64,000 bases of DNA from Bradyrhizobium sp. CCBAU 53338 (lineage in GTDB: Bacteria; Pseudomonadota; Alphaproteobacteria; Rhizobiales; Xanthobacteraceae), in the NCBI RefSeq assembly GCF_015291665.1, contig NZ_CP030048.1:7240318-7304317 (forward strand). Reading direction: 5' to 3'. Made by a program: the position numbers and the translations under genes. A model generated the notes under the pieces. It was not told the DNA's origin. It saw nothing but the letters and a program-made list of their open reading frames with translations, and searched no databases. Shown piece after piece: positions 18,083 to 26,818 of this stretch (its first letter is position 1; each line of letters begins with the position of its first letter).

Positions 18083-20935
18083 CTATGAGATCACCAAGTT
18101 AGATAGCTTGCTGCTTCTTAATAACAAAGGAACCCACGGCTCACCTCGGTGAACGCCAGGGCACCAAAGAGCACTAACCGTCGAAGTCGGAACGGAGCTA
18201 TTTGTGGCAACTAACGCTCCAACATTCCCGTATCCAAGAGCCCTCTCTCTGCACTTCGCTTTCTGGCTTGGAGTCAGCTCACTAAAATTCCGCTGGTAAA
18301 GTGTTGAAGCGATAACGGATTGGCCAACCTCAGATAGATAGTTCTTCAGTTTCGATTTCCACTGGAAAGCACGGTCAATCCTTATTGAATATCGCAAGCC
18401 TTTGAAGCTATCGAAGTCATTCTTCTTCATTTCAGCCTTGATTGCTTTGTTTGCAGCCGGACTTCCCGCACAAACGATTAGATGCACGTCACGAGTCTTG
18501 AGCAACGAGACCTGCTCTTGGCTCAAAGGGGATAGGAGATCGTGCTCGTCCTGGCATTCGATTGGCCAGTCGGCTCTGTCGACGCCTAGCAGATTTAATA
18601 GTTGGGCTCTGGCTTGAACGCCAGATGCAGAATTATCATCGACAAATACTATCGGATCATCACTCTCGTGAGCGAGTGCCGCCGCGATATCGGCCGGAAA
18701 TCTGAGATCTCCCTGCCCTCGCAGCTCGCGTTTGAGCATTGCATGAACCTGATATCCACTGGTCGCAGAGAATGCGACAACGTCAGCCCCCGTTTCGAGG
18801 CCCTCAAGAATTGGCTGGATGCCGGCCACTATCGCATCCGCGTCAAAGACTGTTATCGCCAAAAGCGAATCAGCCATGGCATCCCTCAAGTCGATCGGAA
18901 ACTGACTTAGATATGCTGCGACGGACTTAGGTGTCACAGACCACCCGCGAACTCCGTTGAATTTCTCCAGACGGCGCGCAATCTGTATTGCAGCTTCACT
19001 ACTGTCGTCGAACGGCTCCGCTGCCCAGCACTTGTCGTCAAAATATCCTACGCTCGCTAGAGCCGAGTGAACCTGTCTTATCCGCGTTCCGGAAACACCG
19101 GACCGCAAAATCGATGTAGTATAATCTGGCAGAAAACGAGTGTATTGACGAACAGTATCGACTATCGTTTTTTCCGGACCGATTTTGAACTCGAGATCAA
19201 TGTTGCCGATCTTGTTCTCCATACGAGCTAGGACCACACGCGCGGCGAAGAAGATAACTGCTCGCCACTGTTCGTCGCAAAGAACGAAACCAATTTCCTT
19301 CAAAAGCTCAAAGGCGTCCTGCTGCTCCCGCGCGTTACTATAATCTCGAACCGTCAGCAGGTGATCGTTCTGGCAGATTATTGGATTGTGGTTTTTCTGC
19401 TTTTCATGAGCATTGCCTACTGCGATCAAACAGTCGGGTCCAATCGTATCGAACTGATCGATCAACTCGAGATCATTCGAACTCGAAATTGCTTCGATAA
19501 TTTTCTTCGCCTCTGAGCGAATATCCCTCTCGAGGATCGCTCCATCTCCACGCCAGAGCCGTTCTTCTCGCAAATGCTCCTCAATAATCGTGTTCTTTAC
19601 CTGCTTTTTTATTCGTTTGATCGAAGCGTCAGAGGTATTTGGAAGAATCTCGTGGATCGGTGTTTGAAGGTTACCCAATCCGGGACTAAACGAGTATGCC
19701 TTCTTGGGTAAGTTTCTCGTCGTCACCCTGCTAATTAGCTTTTTGACGACTGGTGATCTTGACTTTCCGATCCTCTCGAGCAGCTCAACGTCTCGGTATG
19801 ACCAGATTTTGAGGATGTTTGTTAAGTCACGATCAGCATTAGCCAGGCCGCCATTCAACTCAAGAGCTCGGCCAAATATTCGCTCTGCTGTGCGAGTAAC
19901 CGCATGAAAGTAGACACGCTGATAGAGCGCAGTTCTCGCTTGAAGGATCTCATCGATGGTATCAAGTCCTGAAGAGTTTATTACGAAGAGATACTCTTCC
20001 GTCGTCGGAGCGCTTTTGAAGCCCAACGACCTTATTTGTTCGATGCTAGCTAGAATAATGCCACTGCGTAGGAATACTCGAGCTACGTCCACCCCAACAG
20101 GAATTCCGCAGTTTAAAGCGTCACGATTCACATAGTCGACCTTGTCTGCGTCGACAGCTCCTGAAATGAGTTCGGAGACCCCAGTAAGTTTTTGGTTAGG
20201 TGGTATGCCTGCAATCAGGCAGCATATTGTTAGCAGCGGAACCTGGGAATTCGGCAAATCTGCGCAAACAAAATTTCGATAGAAGTTTTCGAATCGGCGC
20301 GAGAGAAGAATTATGAGTGTCAAAACCTCGGACAGAGGAAGGTTTTTACCCAGCTGCAGATTTGCAGCGAGCAATATGTCAGTTGCGCTTTTTCCTCCAA
20401 TCGAAAAAAGCTGAGGTTGGCTTGTCAGAACCTTTTCGGTGACATGAGAAAATGGAAGATGACCGATGTCATGCAACAAAGCTGCGTGGACAAGATCGGC
20501 CGAAGACAGACCCGGAATAGAATCTAGAGACTGATACTTGATACTGTTGTCAGGATTTTGCTCGAGCGCTCTTTTATCAATCGCCCGGATGAAGTTTTTG
20601 ACAACATGGCCGATACCCAGAGAATGACTAAAGCGAGAGTGCTCCGCTGATGGGTATGTTAGATAGCTGAATCCAAGCTGCTTCACATATCTTAGCCGCT
20701 GCAGCACTGGACTGTCGATCAAGCGCATTTCGCGCCAATCGAACTCCATCATGCCCCATTGATTATCTTTGATCTGCTTGCTTTTTTGGTGACTGGTGGC
20801 TTTTGCTCGAGAAATCGATGACTTGACGTAGGCATCGGTAAATCCAATGGCGTCAAGGGCTCGTTCGATCGCTTGCTGAAGCGAATTATCGCTCTGCCAA
20901 TTGTTTTTTAGTGAGCGAGCTCTTTCAATCGACAT
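18083..20935 (-). CDS. HD-domain hydrolase fused to a phosphoribosyltransferase-like domain
   Basis: The 950-residue protein has an SAMHD1/dGTPase-type HD domain: HSRFSHSLGIGHVV near residue 100, the metal site LLHDIGHLPFSH near 155, and DADKVDYVNRDA near 258. The middle (about 400-640) is helical and unassigned. The C-terminal third carries a phosphoribosyltransferase-type PRPP loop, IVFVDDNSASGVQARAQLL near 765, preceded by VVAFSATSGYQVHAMLKREL. This resembles the PRTase-CE type linked to bacterial conflict systems (from memory). HD enzymes of this kind hydrolyse dNTPs; the PRTase part might modify nucleotides or sense PRPP. It follows the small gene 20954-21418 by 18 bp. Confidence 0.7.
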   Translation of the reverse strand: MSIERARSLKNNWQSDNSLQQAIERALDAIGFTDAYVKSSISRAKATSHQKSKQIKDNQWGMMEFDWREMRLIDSPVLQRLRYVKQLGFSYLTYPSAEHSRFSHSLGIGHVVKNFIRAIDKRALEQNPDNSIKYQSLDSIPGLSSADLVHAALLHDIGHLPFSHVTEKVLTSQPQLFSIGGKSATDILLAANLQLGKNLPLSEVLTLIILLSRRFENFYRNFVCADLPNSQVPLLTICCLIAGIPPNQKLTGVSELISGAVDADKVDYVNRDALNCGIPVGVDVARVFLRSGIILASIEQIRSLGFKSAPTTEEYLFVINSSGLDTIDEILQARTALYQRVYFHAVTRTAERIFGRALELNGGLANADRDLTNILKIWSYRDVELLERIGKSRSPVVKKLISRVTTRNLPKKAYSFSPGLGNLQTPIHEILPNTSDASIKRIKKQVKNTIIEEHLREERLWRGDGAILERDIRSEAKKIIEAISSSNDLELIDQFDTIGPDCLIAVGNAHEKQKNHNPIICQNDHLLTVRDYSNAREQQDAFELLKEIGFVLCDEQWRAVIFFAARVVLARMENKIGNIDLEFKIGPEKTIVDTVRQYTRFLPDYTTSILRSGVSGTRIRQVHSALASVGYFDDKCWAAEPFDDSSEAAIQIARRLEKFNGVRGWSVTPKSVAAYLSQFPIDLRDAMADSLLAITVFDADAIVAGIQPILEGLETGADVVAFSATSGYQVHAMLKRELRGQGDLRFPADIAAALAHESDDPIVFVDDNSASGVQARAQLLNLLGVDRADWPIECQDEHDLLSPLSQEQVSLLKTRDVHLIVCAGSPAANKAIKAEMKKNDFDSFKGLRYSIRIDRAFQWKSKLKNYLSEVGQSVIASTLYQRNFSELTPSQKAKCRERALGYGNVGALVATNSSVPTSTVSALWCPGVHRGEPWVPLLLRSSKLSNLVIS

Positions 20936-20953
20936 CGCTCAAGAACATTTCAT

Positions 20954-21418
20954 CTATCTCCGAGCTGCGACAAATGCCTTTGCTGCCGTCGTCGCAAGAG
21001 CTCGCTGAAAATCTGGAATTGTCTTTGCAAAACTCTGAGCTTGGGACTTTGAAATTGGGAACGCTATGTCATCGTAAAATGGGTTTGGCGATGCCGTAAA
21101 TGTTAGTTGTAATGATCGCAAGGCGGCTTCGAAACCCTCATAGCTACCAGTATTGCTCGCCCGAAGTTCATTTGCAATTTTTGCAACTGCGAGCACAGCG
21201 TCCGAAGACACTTTTTCCTTGAGGAGCTTCTTAACTTCGCCGTCCAAAATTCGGACCACGTTCGCGAAACCCTGGCGGTCTTTAGGATTATGAGGATAGA
21301 CCGCCTCGACATTTAGCTGAACTAAGTGAGCTACCAAGGCTTTCGTGAACGACTGAAGATCAACGGACCTCGCAGCTTCGTTTATAGCTTGTGCGGCGGA
21401 TGAAGAGGCTTTCGGCAT
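20954..21418 (-). CDS. Small helical partner gene upstream of the HD-PRTase
   Basis: The 154-residue protein starts MPKASSSAAQAINEAARSVD and is predicted almost wholly alpha-helical (LDGEVKKLLKEKVSSDAVLAVAKIANELRAS), with no signal peptide or membrane segment. I do not recognise a family. It ends 18 bp before the HD-PRTase start, so the two form an operon. Small helical proteins in such positions often regulate or bridge the large enzyme, but nothing in the sequence proves this. Confidence 0.65.
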   Translation of the reverse strand: MPKASSSAAQAINEAARSVDLQSFTKALVAHLVQLNVEAVYPHNPKDRQGFANVVRILDGEVKKLLKEKVSSDAVLAVAKIANELRASNTGSYEGFEAALRSLQLTFTASPNPFYDDIAFPISKSQAQSFAKTIPDFQRALATTAAKAFVAARR

Positions 21419-22044
21419 ATATTTCTCTACATGTCAGGCCTGACGCGCTTAGCTGACACACTATCTGGTAGGGAGAAGAAGCTAGATTGCAACTTTTGTC
21501 AAAGCTCGGGTAGCCATGACAAATGCTGCGAGCAATATAAGAGTCATTTGAATCACTTAGCCATCTAAGATTCCGGGCTCGAGGTTCGTCCTGTCGTCTG
21601 TCTATCAGTTTTAACGAAAATGATTCGTCCTGGCTCAGGATACGACTGGATAAAAGGAGTGGTAACTTCGGGGAAAACCACGATCCGAAGCACAAACAAT
21701 TCGCCTTTTTGAACCAGCCTCTATGACAAGGTCTCCACAGCTATCGAATTGCTGTCTGCAACGATCGCAATTCACACGCCCGGCCGATTTTCTAGCACGT
21801 CGCGCATGAAACTCAAGAACATTTAGAGAACAATCTTAATGGCGCAAAATGGCACCGTGATCTAGTTCTGCCTGAGCAAGGTTGACTCGCAGCACTGGGG
21901 CTTGGTTGCACAACAGCGCGTGGACAGGAGCAGGGAGCCGCTCGTAGCCACAACAGCAGCGCACAACATGACGCTGCTGAGGTAACCATCAGACTGTAAT
22001 TGGCTGAGCATGATGGCCCTACAATTTTGCCGACCAGGATCCAC
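21419..22044. other. Intergenic stretch upstream of the HD-PRTase operon
   Basis: About 625 bp without a supported gene. Frames on both strands are short and lack start signals. It contains an AT-rich part just upstream of 21418 that should hold the operon promoter, and the 3' end of the UPF0489 gene lies at its right border. Confidence 0.4.
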
Positions 22045-22857
22045 TTACGGCAAAGCAAAATCGATACCCAGTCGGGAGAGCCCGAGCCGCGCAGTTTCCA
22101 CGGCAGGGCCCCATCCTCCGGTTAAATCTTTGGTCGAGGTAAGGGCAATCGTAACTACGCCAATAGTGCCGTCATTTCGCTTTCGCGCAATCACGTCGAA
22201 CACTCCCGAGATGAAATCTGGCGAGAGAAAGCGCTGGGGCGGTTGGTCGTCAGAGGCGTCGCAGAAGAAGTAGTCGAGATCGACATTCATAATCCAAGGC
22301 GCCAGTTCCGGCTTAAGCCAGTAGTCGAGATTTTCAGGAACGTCCCATACGTCATGTTCCCAAATCTCTTGCTTTGGCCTCTCTCCAACTCGATGGGTTG
22401 CAAAATTTACCGAGTTCAAATGGCGCCCGAATAGCTCCAGATAAATCGAAAGATAATTATCCCAGCTAAGTAGGGGAATCTCCCCTATAGCCGGATGAGC
22501 GACAGTAAGAGACAAATAATCTTCAATTGGAATGTCCCAGCATGAAGGAACCTTCTTCAGCCACTCATTCATATGGCTTGTTCTCGTGTCGTAGTGTTGG
22601 TCGATGTGGAAGAGTGAGTGCGATGACGTTGGCTTTATGCGCTGCAACCAGCACCACATCGCCGCCCGGTGGTTGTCCATTACGAAAACATTCTCGTGTT
22701 GCCACAGGAAGTTTAGCTGGGTGTAGGCTGACGAACCTCTTCCTTTAAACGGAACAAGCCATTTTCCTTCATCCATCGAGATCATTGCATGTCCTTGCTT
22801 CGACAATTTCATCCACTGGAAGTGGACAGCGCCTATTCTGACGCAAAACCCAGACAT
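22045..22857 (-). CDS. UPF0489 family protein
   Basis: About 270 residues from the ATG at 22857; starts at 22905 and 22812 are also possible. Features of the UPF0489 (C5orf22-like) family are visible: VFVMDNHRAAMWCW, LFHIDQHYDTR, WIMNVDLDYFF and IGVVTIALTSTKDLTGGW. The Asp/His pairs recall the metal site of arginase-fold enzymes, to which this family is thought to be related. The biochemical function is unknown. It lies alone, 626 bp upstream of the HD-PRTase operon on the same strand. Confidence 0.75.
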   Translation of the reverse strand: MSGFCVRIGAVHFQWMKLSKQGHAMISMDEGKWLVPFKGRGSSAYTQLNFLWQHENVFVMDNHRAAMWCWLQRIKPTSSHSLFHIDQHYDTRTSHMNEWLKKVPSCWDIPIEDYLSLTVAHPAIGEIPLLSWDNYLSIYLELFGRHLNSVNFATHRVGERPKQEIWEHDVWDVPENLDYWLKPELAPWIMNVDLDYFFCDASDDQPPQRFLSPDFISGVFDVIARKRNDGTIGVVTIALTSTKDLTGGWGPAVETARLGLSRLGIDFALP

Positions 22858-23115
22858 CAATGTGCCCGAATAGGTTCGATCTTTAGAAATGGAGCTTTGC
22901 CTCATCACGGCAACGCGGCTTGGCCGCGATCGCTGCTGACCCGGTCCGGTCCCCATTGATCGCATAGGTGTTTCCGCGTCCTAGCTCGGATTGTCGCTCG
23001 GAATAGGCACACAAGCGGCACACCCGACTTTTCCCGCACCGCGCCGGGATAATCCTTGGCACCGACTCGCCGGCGTCCTTGTATCGAGAAAACAAGGTGA
23101 TCCGAGCAAGCGACT
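22858..23115. other. Intergenic between UPF0489 gene and integrase
   Basis: GC-rich, 258 bp, divergent promoter region. I looked for a tRNA or a second attachment site next to the integrase and found none. Confidence 0.3.
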
Positions 23116-24105
23116 GTGGCGACTATTCGAAAACTCAGAGGGCGTTGGCAGGCGCAGGTGCGTCGTCGAGGGGTCCCGCCCCGCGCCAAGTCGTTCGATA
23201 CCAAAACTGCTGCGGAGCGCTGGGCCCGCGATCTTGAGGCGGAAGCTGACCGGTCTGGCTGGGTCGCTGATACACGCGCTGCCGAGAAGACGACGCTGGG
23301 CGAGCTTCTCTCCCGTTACGCCAATGAGGTGACACCTACCAAGCGCGGGGCCGTCTCCGAGAAGGCGCGGATCAATTCGATTGTGCGCTGCCCCATCTCG
23401 CACCGCACGCTCGCCAAACTAACGAGCTCGGACGTCGCGACATATCGGGACGAGCGCCTCAAGACGGTCGCTCCGGCGACGGTTGTTCGCGAGCTCAACA
23501 CGATATCGCATGCGATCGAGGTTGCGACCCGTGAGTGGGGCCTCTGGGTGCCCCGCAATCCGGTTAAGCTGATCCGACGCCCGCCAGTCCCGCGTGGTCG
23601 AACGCGAAGGCTCAAGGAGGGTGAGGAGCAGCGCTTGCTCGACGCTTGCGACCGTGGGCGCACCCCGCTGCTCAAGCCGCTTATCGTCCTCGCAGTCGAA
23701 ACAGGTATGCGGCGGGGAGAGCTGCTAGATCTCAAATGGGAACACGTCGACCTGAAGCAAGCTGTTGCGCATCTACCACTGACCAAGAATGGCGATAGCC
23801 GCGACGTGCCATTGTCACGTCGCGCGATCCAGACACTGCAAGACCTTCAAGCCAACAGCGCAAAACAACAGCGAGTATTTCCTGTGACGGGCAACTCGGT
23901 GCGGCTAGCGTTCGAGCACCTGCGGGTCCGCGCCGGAATGTCGGATTTGCACTTTCATGATCTGCGCCATGAGGCGATCTCTCGGTTCTTCGAGAGGGGT
24001 CTCAACATCGCCGAGGTTAGCGCGATCTCGGGACATCGCGAGCTCAAGATGCTGCAGCGCTACACGCATTTGCGCGCCGCCGATCTGGTCGCTCGGCTCG
24101 GGTAG
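23116..24105 (+). CDS. Tyrosine site-specific recombinase (phage-type integrase)
   Basis: The 329-residue protein from the GTG at 23116 has an N-terminal AP2-like arm-binding start (ATIRKLRGRWQAQVRRRG), a SAM-like core-binding domain and a complete catalytic domain. Arg I is in VETGMRRGELLDLKWEHV, the HxxR box in FHDLRHEAISRF, and the third His in SGHRELKMLQRYTHL with the nucleophilic Tyr. All residues needed for strand exchange are present. Tyrosine recombinases are the usual enzymes for integration into tRNA genes, so this is a candidate for moving the island. It is unusually far (18-23 kb) from either boundary. Confidence 0.9.
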   Translation: MATIRKLRGRWQAQVRRRGVPPRAKSFDTKTAAERWARDLEAEADRSGWVADTRAAEKTTLGELLSRYANEVTPTKRGAVSEKARINSIVRCPISHRTLAKLTSSDVATYRDERLKTVAPATVVRELNTISHAIEVATREWGLWVPRNPVKLIRRPPVPRGRTRRLKEGEEQRLLDACDRGRTPLLKPLIVLAVETGMRRGELLDLKWEHVDLKQAVAHLPLTKNGDSRDVPLSRRAIQTLQDLQANSAKQQRVFPVTGNSVRLAFEHLRVRAGMSDLHFHDLRHEAISRFFERGLNIAEVSAISGHRELKMLQRYTHLRAADLVARLG

Positions 24106-24150
24106 CGCCCCTATCAACTCACTTCACCCGAGCAAACAGGAAAAGAGAGA

Positions 24151-24531
24151 ATGCTCAAAACTACACTTACGCTTGTCGTCCTAGCCACCACTCCGATCGG
24201 CACCAGTTCCGTCCAACAGCGCCCACTGACAGATGCCGAGAAGAAGATCATCGCGAACACGTATGGCAACCGGCTAAAGGATCCACAGTCTGCTCAATAT
24301 CGATGGCCTAACCTGATCAAAGCTCAGGCTGAAGGGCCCGACTACTGCTTCCAAGTCAATGCCAAGAACTCCTACGGTGGCTATGTAGGTTTCCAGACTG
24401 TGTTGGGCTCAGTAACACAGCGGAACGGAACTATCGTCGGCTATAACTTCAAAATGGGAGCCGAAAGCAGTTCGATGATGAATGATACAGCAAGCGAATT
24501 CTGCGCGATCGGTGGCTATAAATTCCAATAA
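24151..24531 (+). CDS. Small exported hypothetical protein
   Basis: The 126-residue protein follows a good AGGAAAAGAG ribosome site 45 bp after the integrase. The N-terminus LKTTLTLVVLATTPIGTSS is a short signal peptide. The mature domain has the pattern PLTDAEKKIIANTYGNRLKDPQSAQYRW followed by beta strands and two cysteines. Similar small exported proteins are common in rhizobial genomes, but their function is unknown. It may be co-transcribed with the integrase. Confidence 0.65.
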   Translation: MLKTTLTLVVLATTPIGTSSVQQRPLTDAEKKIIANTYGNRLKDPQSAQYRWPNLIKAQAEGPDYCFQVNAKNSYGGYVGFQTVLGSVTQRNGTIVGYNFKMGAESSSMMNDTASEFCAIGGYKFQ

Positions 24532-25312
24532 CCTGCTTTTGCGGTCGTCCCTCTGGGGCTTCGCGACGAGCGAAGTCCTAGAACTTTTTTAGGAAGCCCA
24601 ATCCATTGCGTAACGGGTCCACCACACTTTTCCGCTTTAGCCTTGGCCATTAGTCTTCATCTTCAGAGCGTTAGCGCGCAGTCGACGCCTCGATGTTTAC
24701 GTCAACGGCTTTGCCCTCCTCCCGGCGGCGGCTCAGACAACCCGATCTCGACCAATGGCGCTATAGTTCGCTTCGGCGTGCGCTAAGCTCCTTGCGCCAC
24801 TTGAACAGCCGTCGGAATTCACGCCACTATCCGATCCACCCCCGAGCCAACTCCGCCTATGTGTCGCAGCAGAACATCAGCAGCTCGCCGGCAACGTCGT
24901 CAAGCTTGTCGATGTCTGGCCCAAGGCGGCTTTGTCCAGCAGCGGCATGCCATGGTCGCCGGAATACTCGCGCACGTCGAAAGCAGGCGCGGTGCGAAGA
25001 TCTGGCGCTTCAACCGAAGCTCACCAGCGGCCCGGTCGAGCCACTTCCAATTGCCCCTGCTCAACAGAAGCGGTGGTCGACGCGGAAATTCTGTGGGGCT
25101 GTCGGGCCGTTCCACTCTTGTCCACCATGATCACGATGCGCCGCGTTCTGTCGACCCAACTAGAAGCCCGCTGACGCGTCAGGACCCTTCACTTGTGTCA
25201 GGTAGCGGGCACTTCGAAATAGCGAATCCAGAGTCACGGCTCGCGATCCTAGACGCGACCGGAACGCCCATCCGTCAAACCGATGGCCCGCAGTGAGCCG
25301 CCGGAGCCGGCG

Positions 25313-25367
25313 ATCATGGCCGGAGGTGGCTCATAGCCGGAAGGGTTCTCATAGCCGGAAGGCTTGC
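25313..25367 (+). repeat. Three tandem 18-19 bp repeats
   Basis: Units at 25313-25330, 25331-25348 and 25349-25367 share TCATAGCCGGAAGG (first unit ATCATGGCCGGAGG). Read on the minus strand they would encode repeated PSGYE, but the frame has no start. A further single AGCCGGAAG occurs at about 25453. Confidence 0.7.
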
Positions 25368-25520
25368 TCCCCTGGAGTGTTATCGACCAGGACTTGAGCC
25401 GGCCGGAGGCCGGCGAATGGCCGGGAGCATTCATATCCTGGAGGTCCATTCTAGCCGGAAGCAGTCCCTTCTCCGGAGATGATCAGAAGGCGGCGCGCGC
25501 CGCGCGCCCCGAACGAAATG

Positions 25521-25554
25521 AAGGAAGGAAGGAACGAAGTGACTGACTGACTGA
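25521..25554 (+). repeat. Tetranucleotide runs
   Basis: AAGGAAGGAAGGAA at 25521-25534 and GACTGACTGACTGA at 25541-25554. These are simple-sequence tracts prone to slippage. They lie outside any supported gene. Confidence 0.8.
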
Positions 25555-25588
25555 ATGGAGTGAGGTCTTAGCGACCGTGACGCCAGAT

Positions 25589-25717
25589 CGTGCTAACCTA
25601 ATTCTCTGATTTTACTGACACAAACCGAAAAGAAAGAGAAGTCCGTGCTACTCCTTTCGTGCTAACCTCGTCACGCTTTCACCGGAAACTGTGCCGTGAC
25701 GAAAAGCGTGCTACCCT
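25589..25717 (+). repeat. Four iteron-like copies of CGTGCTA(A/C)CCT
   Basis: Copies lie at 25589-25599 (CGTGCTAACCT), 25644-25655 (CGTGCTACTCCT), 25658-25668 (CGTGCTAACCT) and 25707-25717 (CGTGCTACCCT), all in the same direction. The last overlaps the stop codon of the gene at 25711. They could be protein-binding sites, for example iterons or a regulatory array. Confidence 0.6.
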
Positions 25718-26373
25718 AGCCCGTGCCACGGTCCGCCGGGCTGCTCTAGCTTGCGGACCTTATCAAGCAGGTTCCGTATCTGCCACTTGGTGATCTTGCC
25801 CGGATAGCGCTTCGCAATCTCGGCCAAAGACGTCTTTGTTCCTCCAAAGCTTGCCTTGGCTTGCCATGCGGTCGTGATCCTCTCCTCTTCATCCCTGATC
25901 TGCACCAGCGATTGCCGGGCGTTGGGCGCGTGGGTGGCGGCGACCAGTGCCGCTAGTCGCGTGTTGTAAATCTTGCGCAAGGTGCGATCGAACGGTGGGC
26001 GCGGTATGGCGTCCAACTGCTCAATCACCTTGTCCACGTCAATGGTGCGCTCGCGCCGCTCCCGGTCGCGATAGTTTTGGGACCGAATGGCGCTCTTGCG
26101 CCGCTTGCGTTTCAATTTATTGGCCGCGATGAGTGCTGATACCGAGTGACCTGGCTCTGGCGTCAAGGCCTGCGACTGATCTGCGGCGTGCGTGGGTTCG
26201 TCATCGAGTTGCGAAAGCAAGCCGTTAATATGAGCCTGTTGGTCGCCGAATGAATGATCGGAGCGCGGCCCGTCGAGCTTGCTCTCCAGCGATCGCTCAA
26301 AGCTATCGAAGTCGGAGATGCAATCTTCAGGGTTTTCGCTTGCGCCGCCGAGGGCTGATCGAGTATTCTTCAC
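25711..26373 (-). CDS. Hypothetical basic protein
   Basis: The 220-residue protein has an acidic N-terminal half (ENPEDCISDFDSFERSLESK), then a strongly basic patch (NKLKRKRRKSAIRSQNYRDR), and a C-terminal helical part with a helix-turn-helix-like SLAEIAKRYPGKITKWQIRNLLDKV. That part suggests DNA binding. I do not recognise the family. It is followed by the iteron-like repeats, which overlap its stop. A hairpin terminator for the gene on its right lies upstream of its start. Confidence 0.5.
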   Translation of the reverse strand: MKNTRSALGGASENPEDCISDFDSFERSLESKLDGPRSDHSFGDQQAHINGLLSQLDDEPTHAADQSQALTPEPGHSVSALIAANKLKRKRRKSAIRSQNYRDRERRERTIDVDKVIEQLDAIPRPPFDRTLRKIYNTRLAALVAATHAPNARQSLVQIRDEEERITTAWQAKASFGGTKTSLAEIAKRYPGKITKWQIRNLLDKVRKLEQPGGPWHGLG

Positions 26374-26412
26374 GGGTCGAAACTTTCTTGCAAAGTAGGG
26401 TCGACATTCTAG

Positions 26413-26442
26413 AAAACGACGCGCCGGCCAGCGCGTCGTTTT
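26413..26442. terminator. Hairpin terminator, possibly bidirectional
   Basis: Perfect 12 bp inverted repeat, AAAACGACGCGC / GCGCGTCGTTTT, with a 6 nt loop. The outer A/T ends give T-runs on both strands. It lies downstream of the minus-strand ORF 26492-26818. Confidence 0.75.
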
Positions 26443-26491
26443 GCGTTTTGGTGTCTACTGTAGCATGCCGTCGCCGGCTTGTGTTGGGCTT

Positions 26492-26818
26492 TCAGCGCCG
26501 GAACAGCACGCCGCCAGGACGCGACTGTTGCCGTAGCTCCTGGCCGATCAGCGATCGCACATGAACCATGGCCGCGTCGGCGACTGACTTGCCCAGGCGC
26601 TCGTTATCCTGTGGCGACTGCCCAGGCGAGCCCTGCACCGAGACGTTGATCGAGGGCGCTATCACATGAGGAGGCCGATCAAGGAGCAGCCACCGAACCT
26701 CCGCCGACCAGTCCGCCGTTGGCGAACTTGGGAACGCCGCTAGGCTCGGGTTGCTGACACCAAGCTGATTCGAGGAACCCGGGACGACGGACGAGACGAT
26801 AAAACTACGCACGCTCAT
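26492..26818 (-). CDS. Small ORF resembling a tail tape-measure C-terminus (remnant)
   Basis: A frame of 108 residues from the ATG at 26818. Its C-terminus (SVADAAMVHVRSLIGQELRQQ then SRPGGVLFRR) recalls the end of phage tail tape-measure proteins, which often finish with RQ-x-RPGG-L. The rest is unlike a complete tail protein, so it could be a phage fragment with a new start. It is followed by the hairpin at 26413-26442. Identification is tentative. Confidence 0.35.
   Translation of the reverse strand: MSVRSFIVSSVVPGSSNQLGVSNPSLAAFPSSPTADWSAEVRWLLLDRPPHVIAPSINVSVQGSPGQSPQDNERLGKSVADAAMVHVRSLIGQELRQQSRPGGVLFRR

Larger units (their letters stand above)
24532..25710. other. Decayed, repeat-rich region without intact genes
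   Basis: About 1.2 kb. 24690-25170 is GC-rich with overlapping frames in all phases and looks like decayed coding DNA (a plus-strand stretch reading CVAAEHQQLAGNVVKLVDVW is protein-like, then shifts frame). 25313-25367 holds three 18-19 bp repeats. 25521-25554 holds runs of GGAA and GACT. 25589-25717 holds four copies of a CGTGCTA motif. I support no intact gene. Confidence 0.5.

Noticed and set aside
24693..25296. Overlapping frames that could be a transposase
   Set aside because: No DDE or HTH motif, no start signal, and frame changes within protein-like stretches; reported only as decayed DNA.
25300..25370. CRISPR-like array
   Set aside because: Repeats are contiguous with no spacers, only three units, and no cas genes anywhere in the window.
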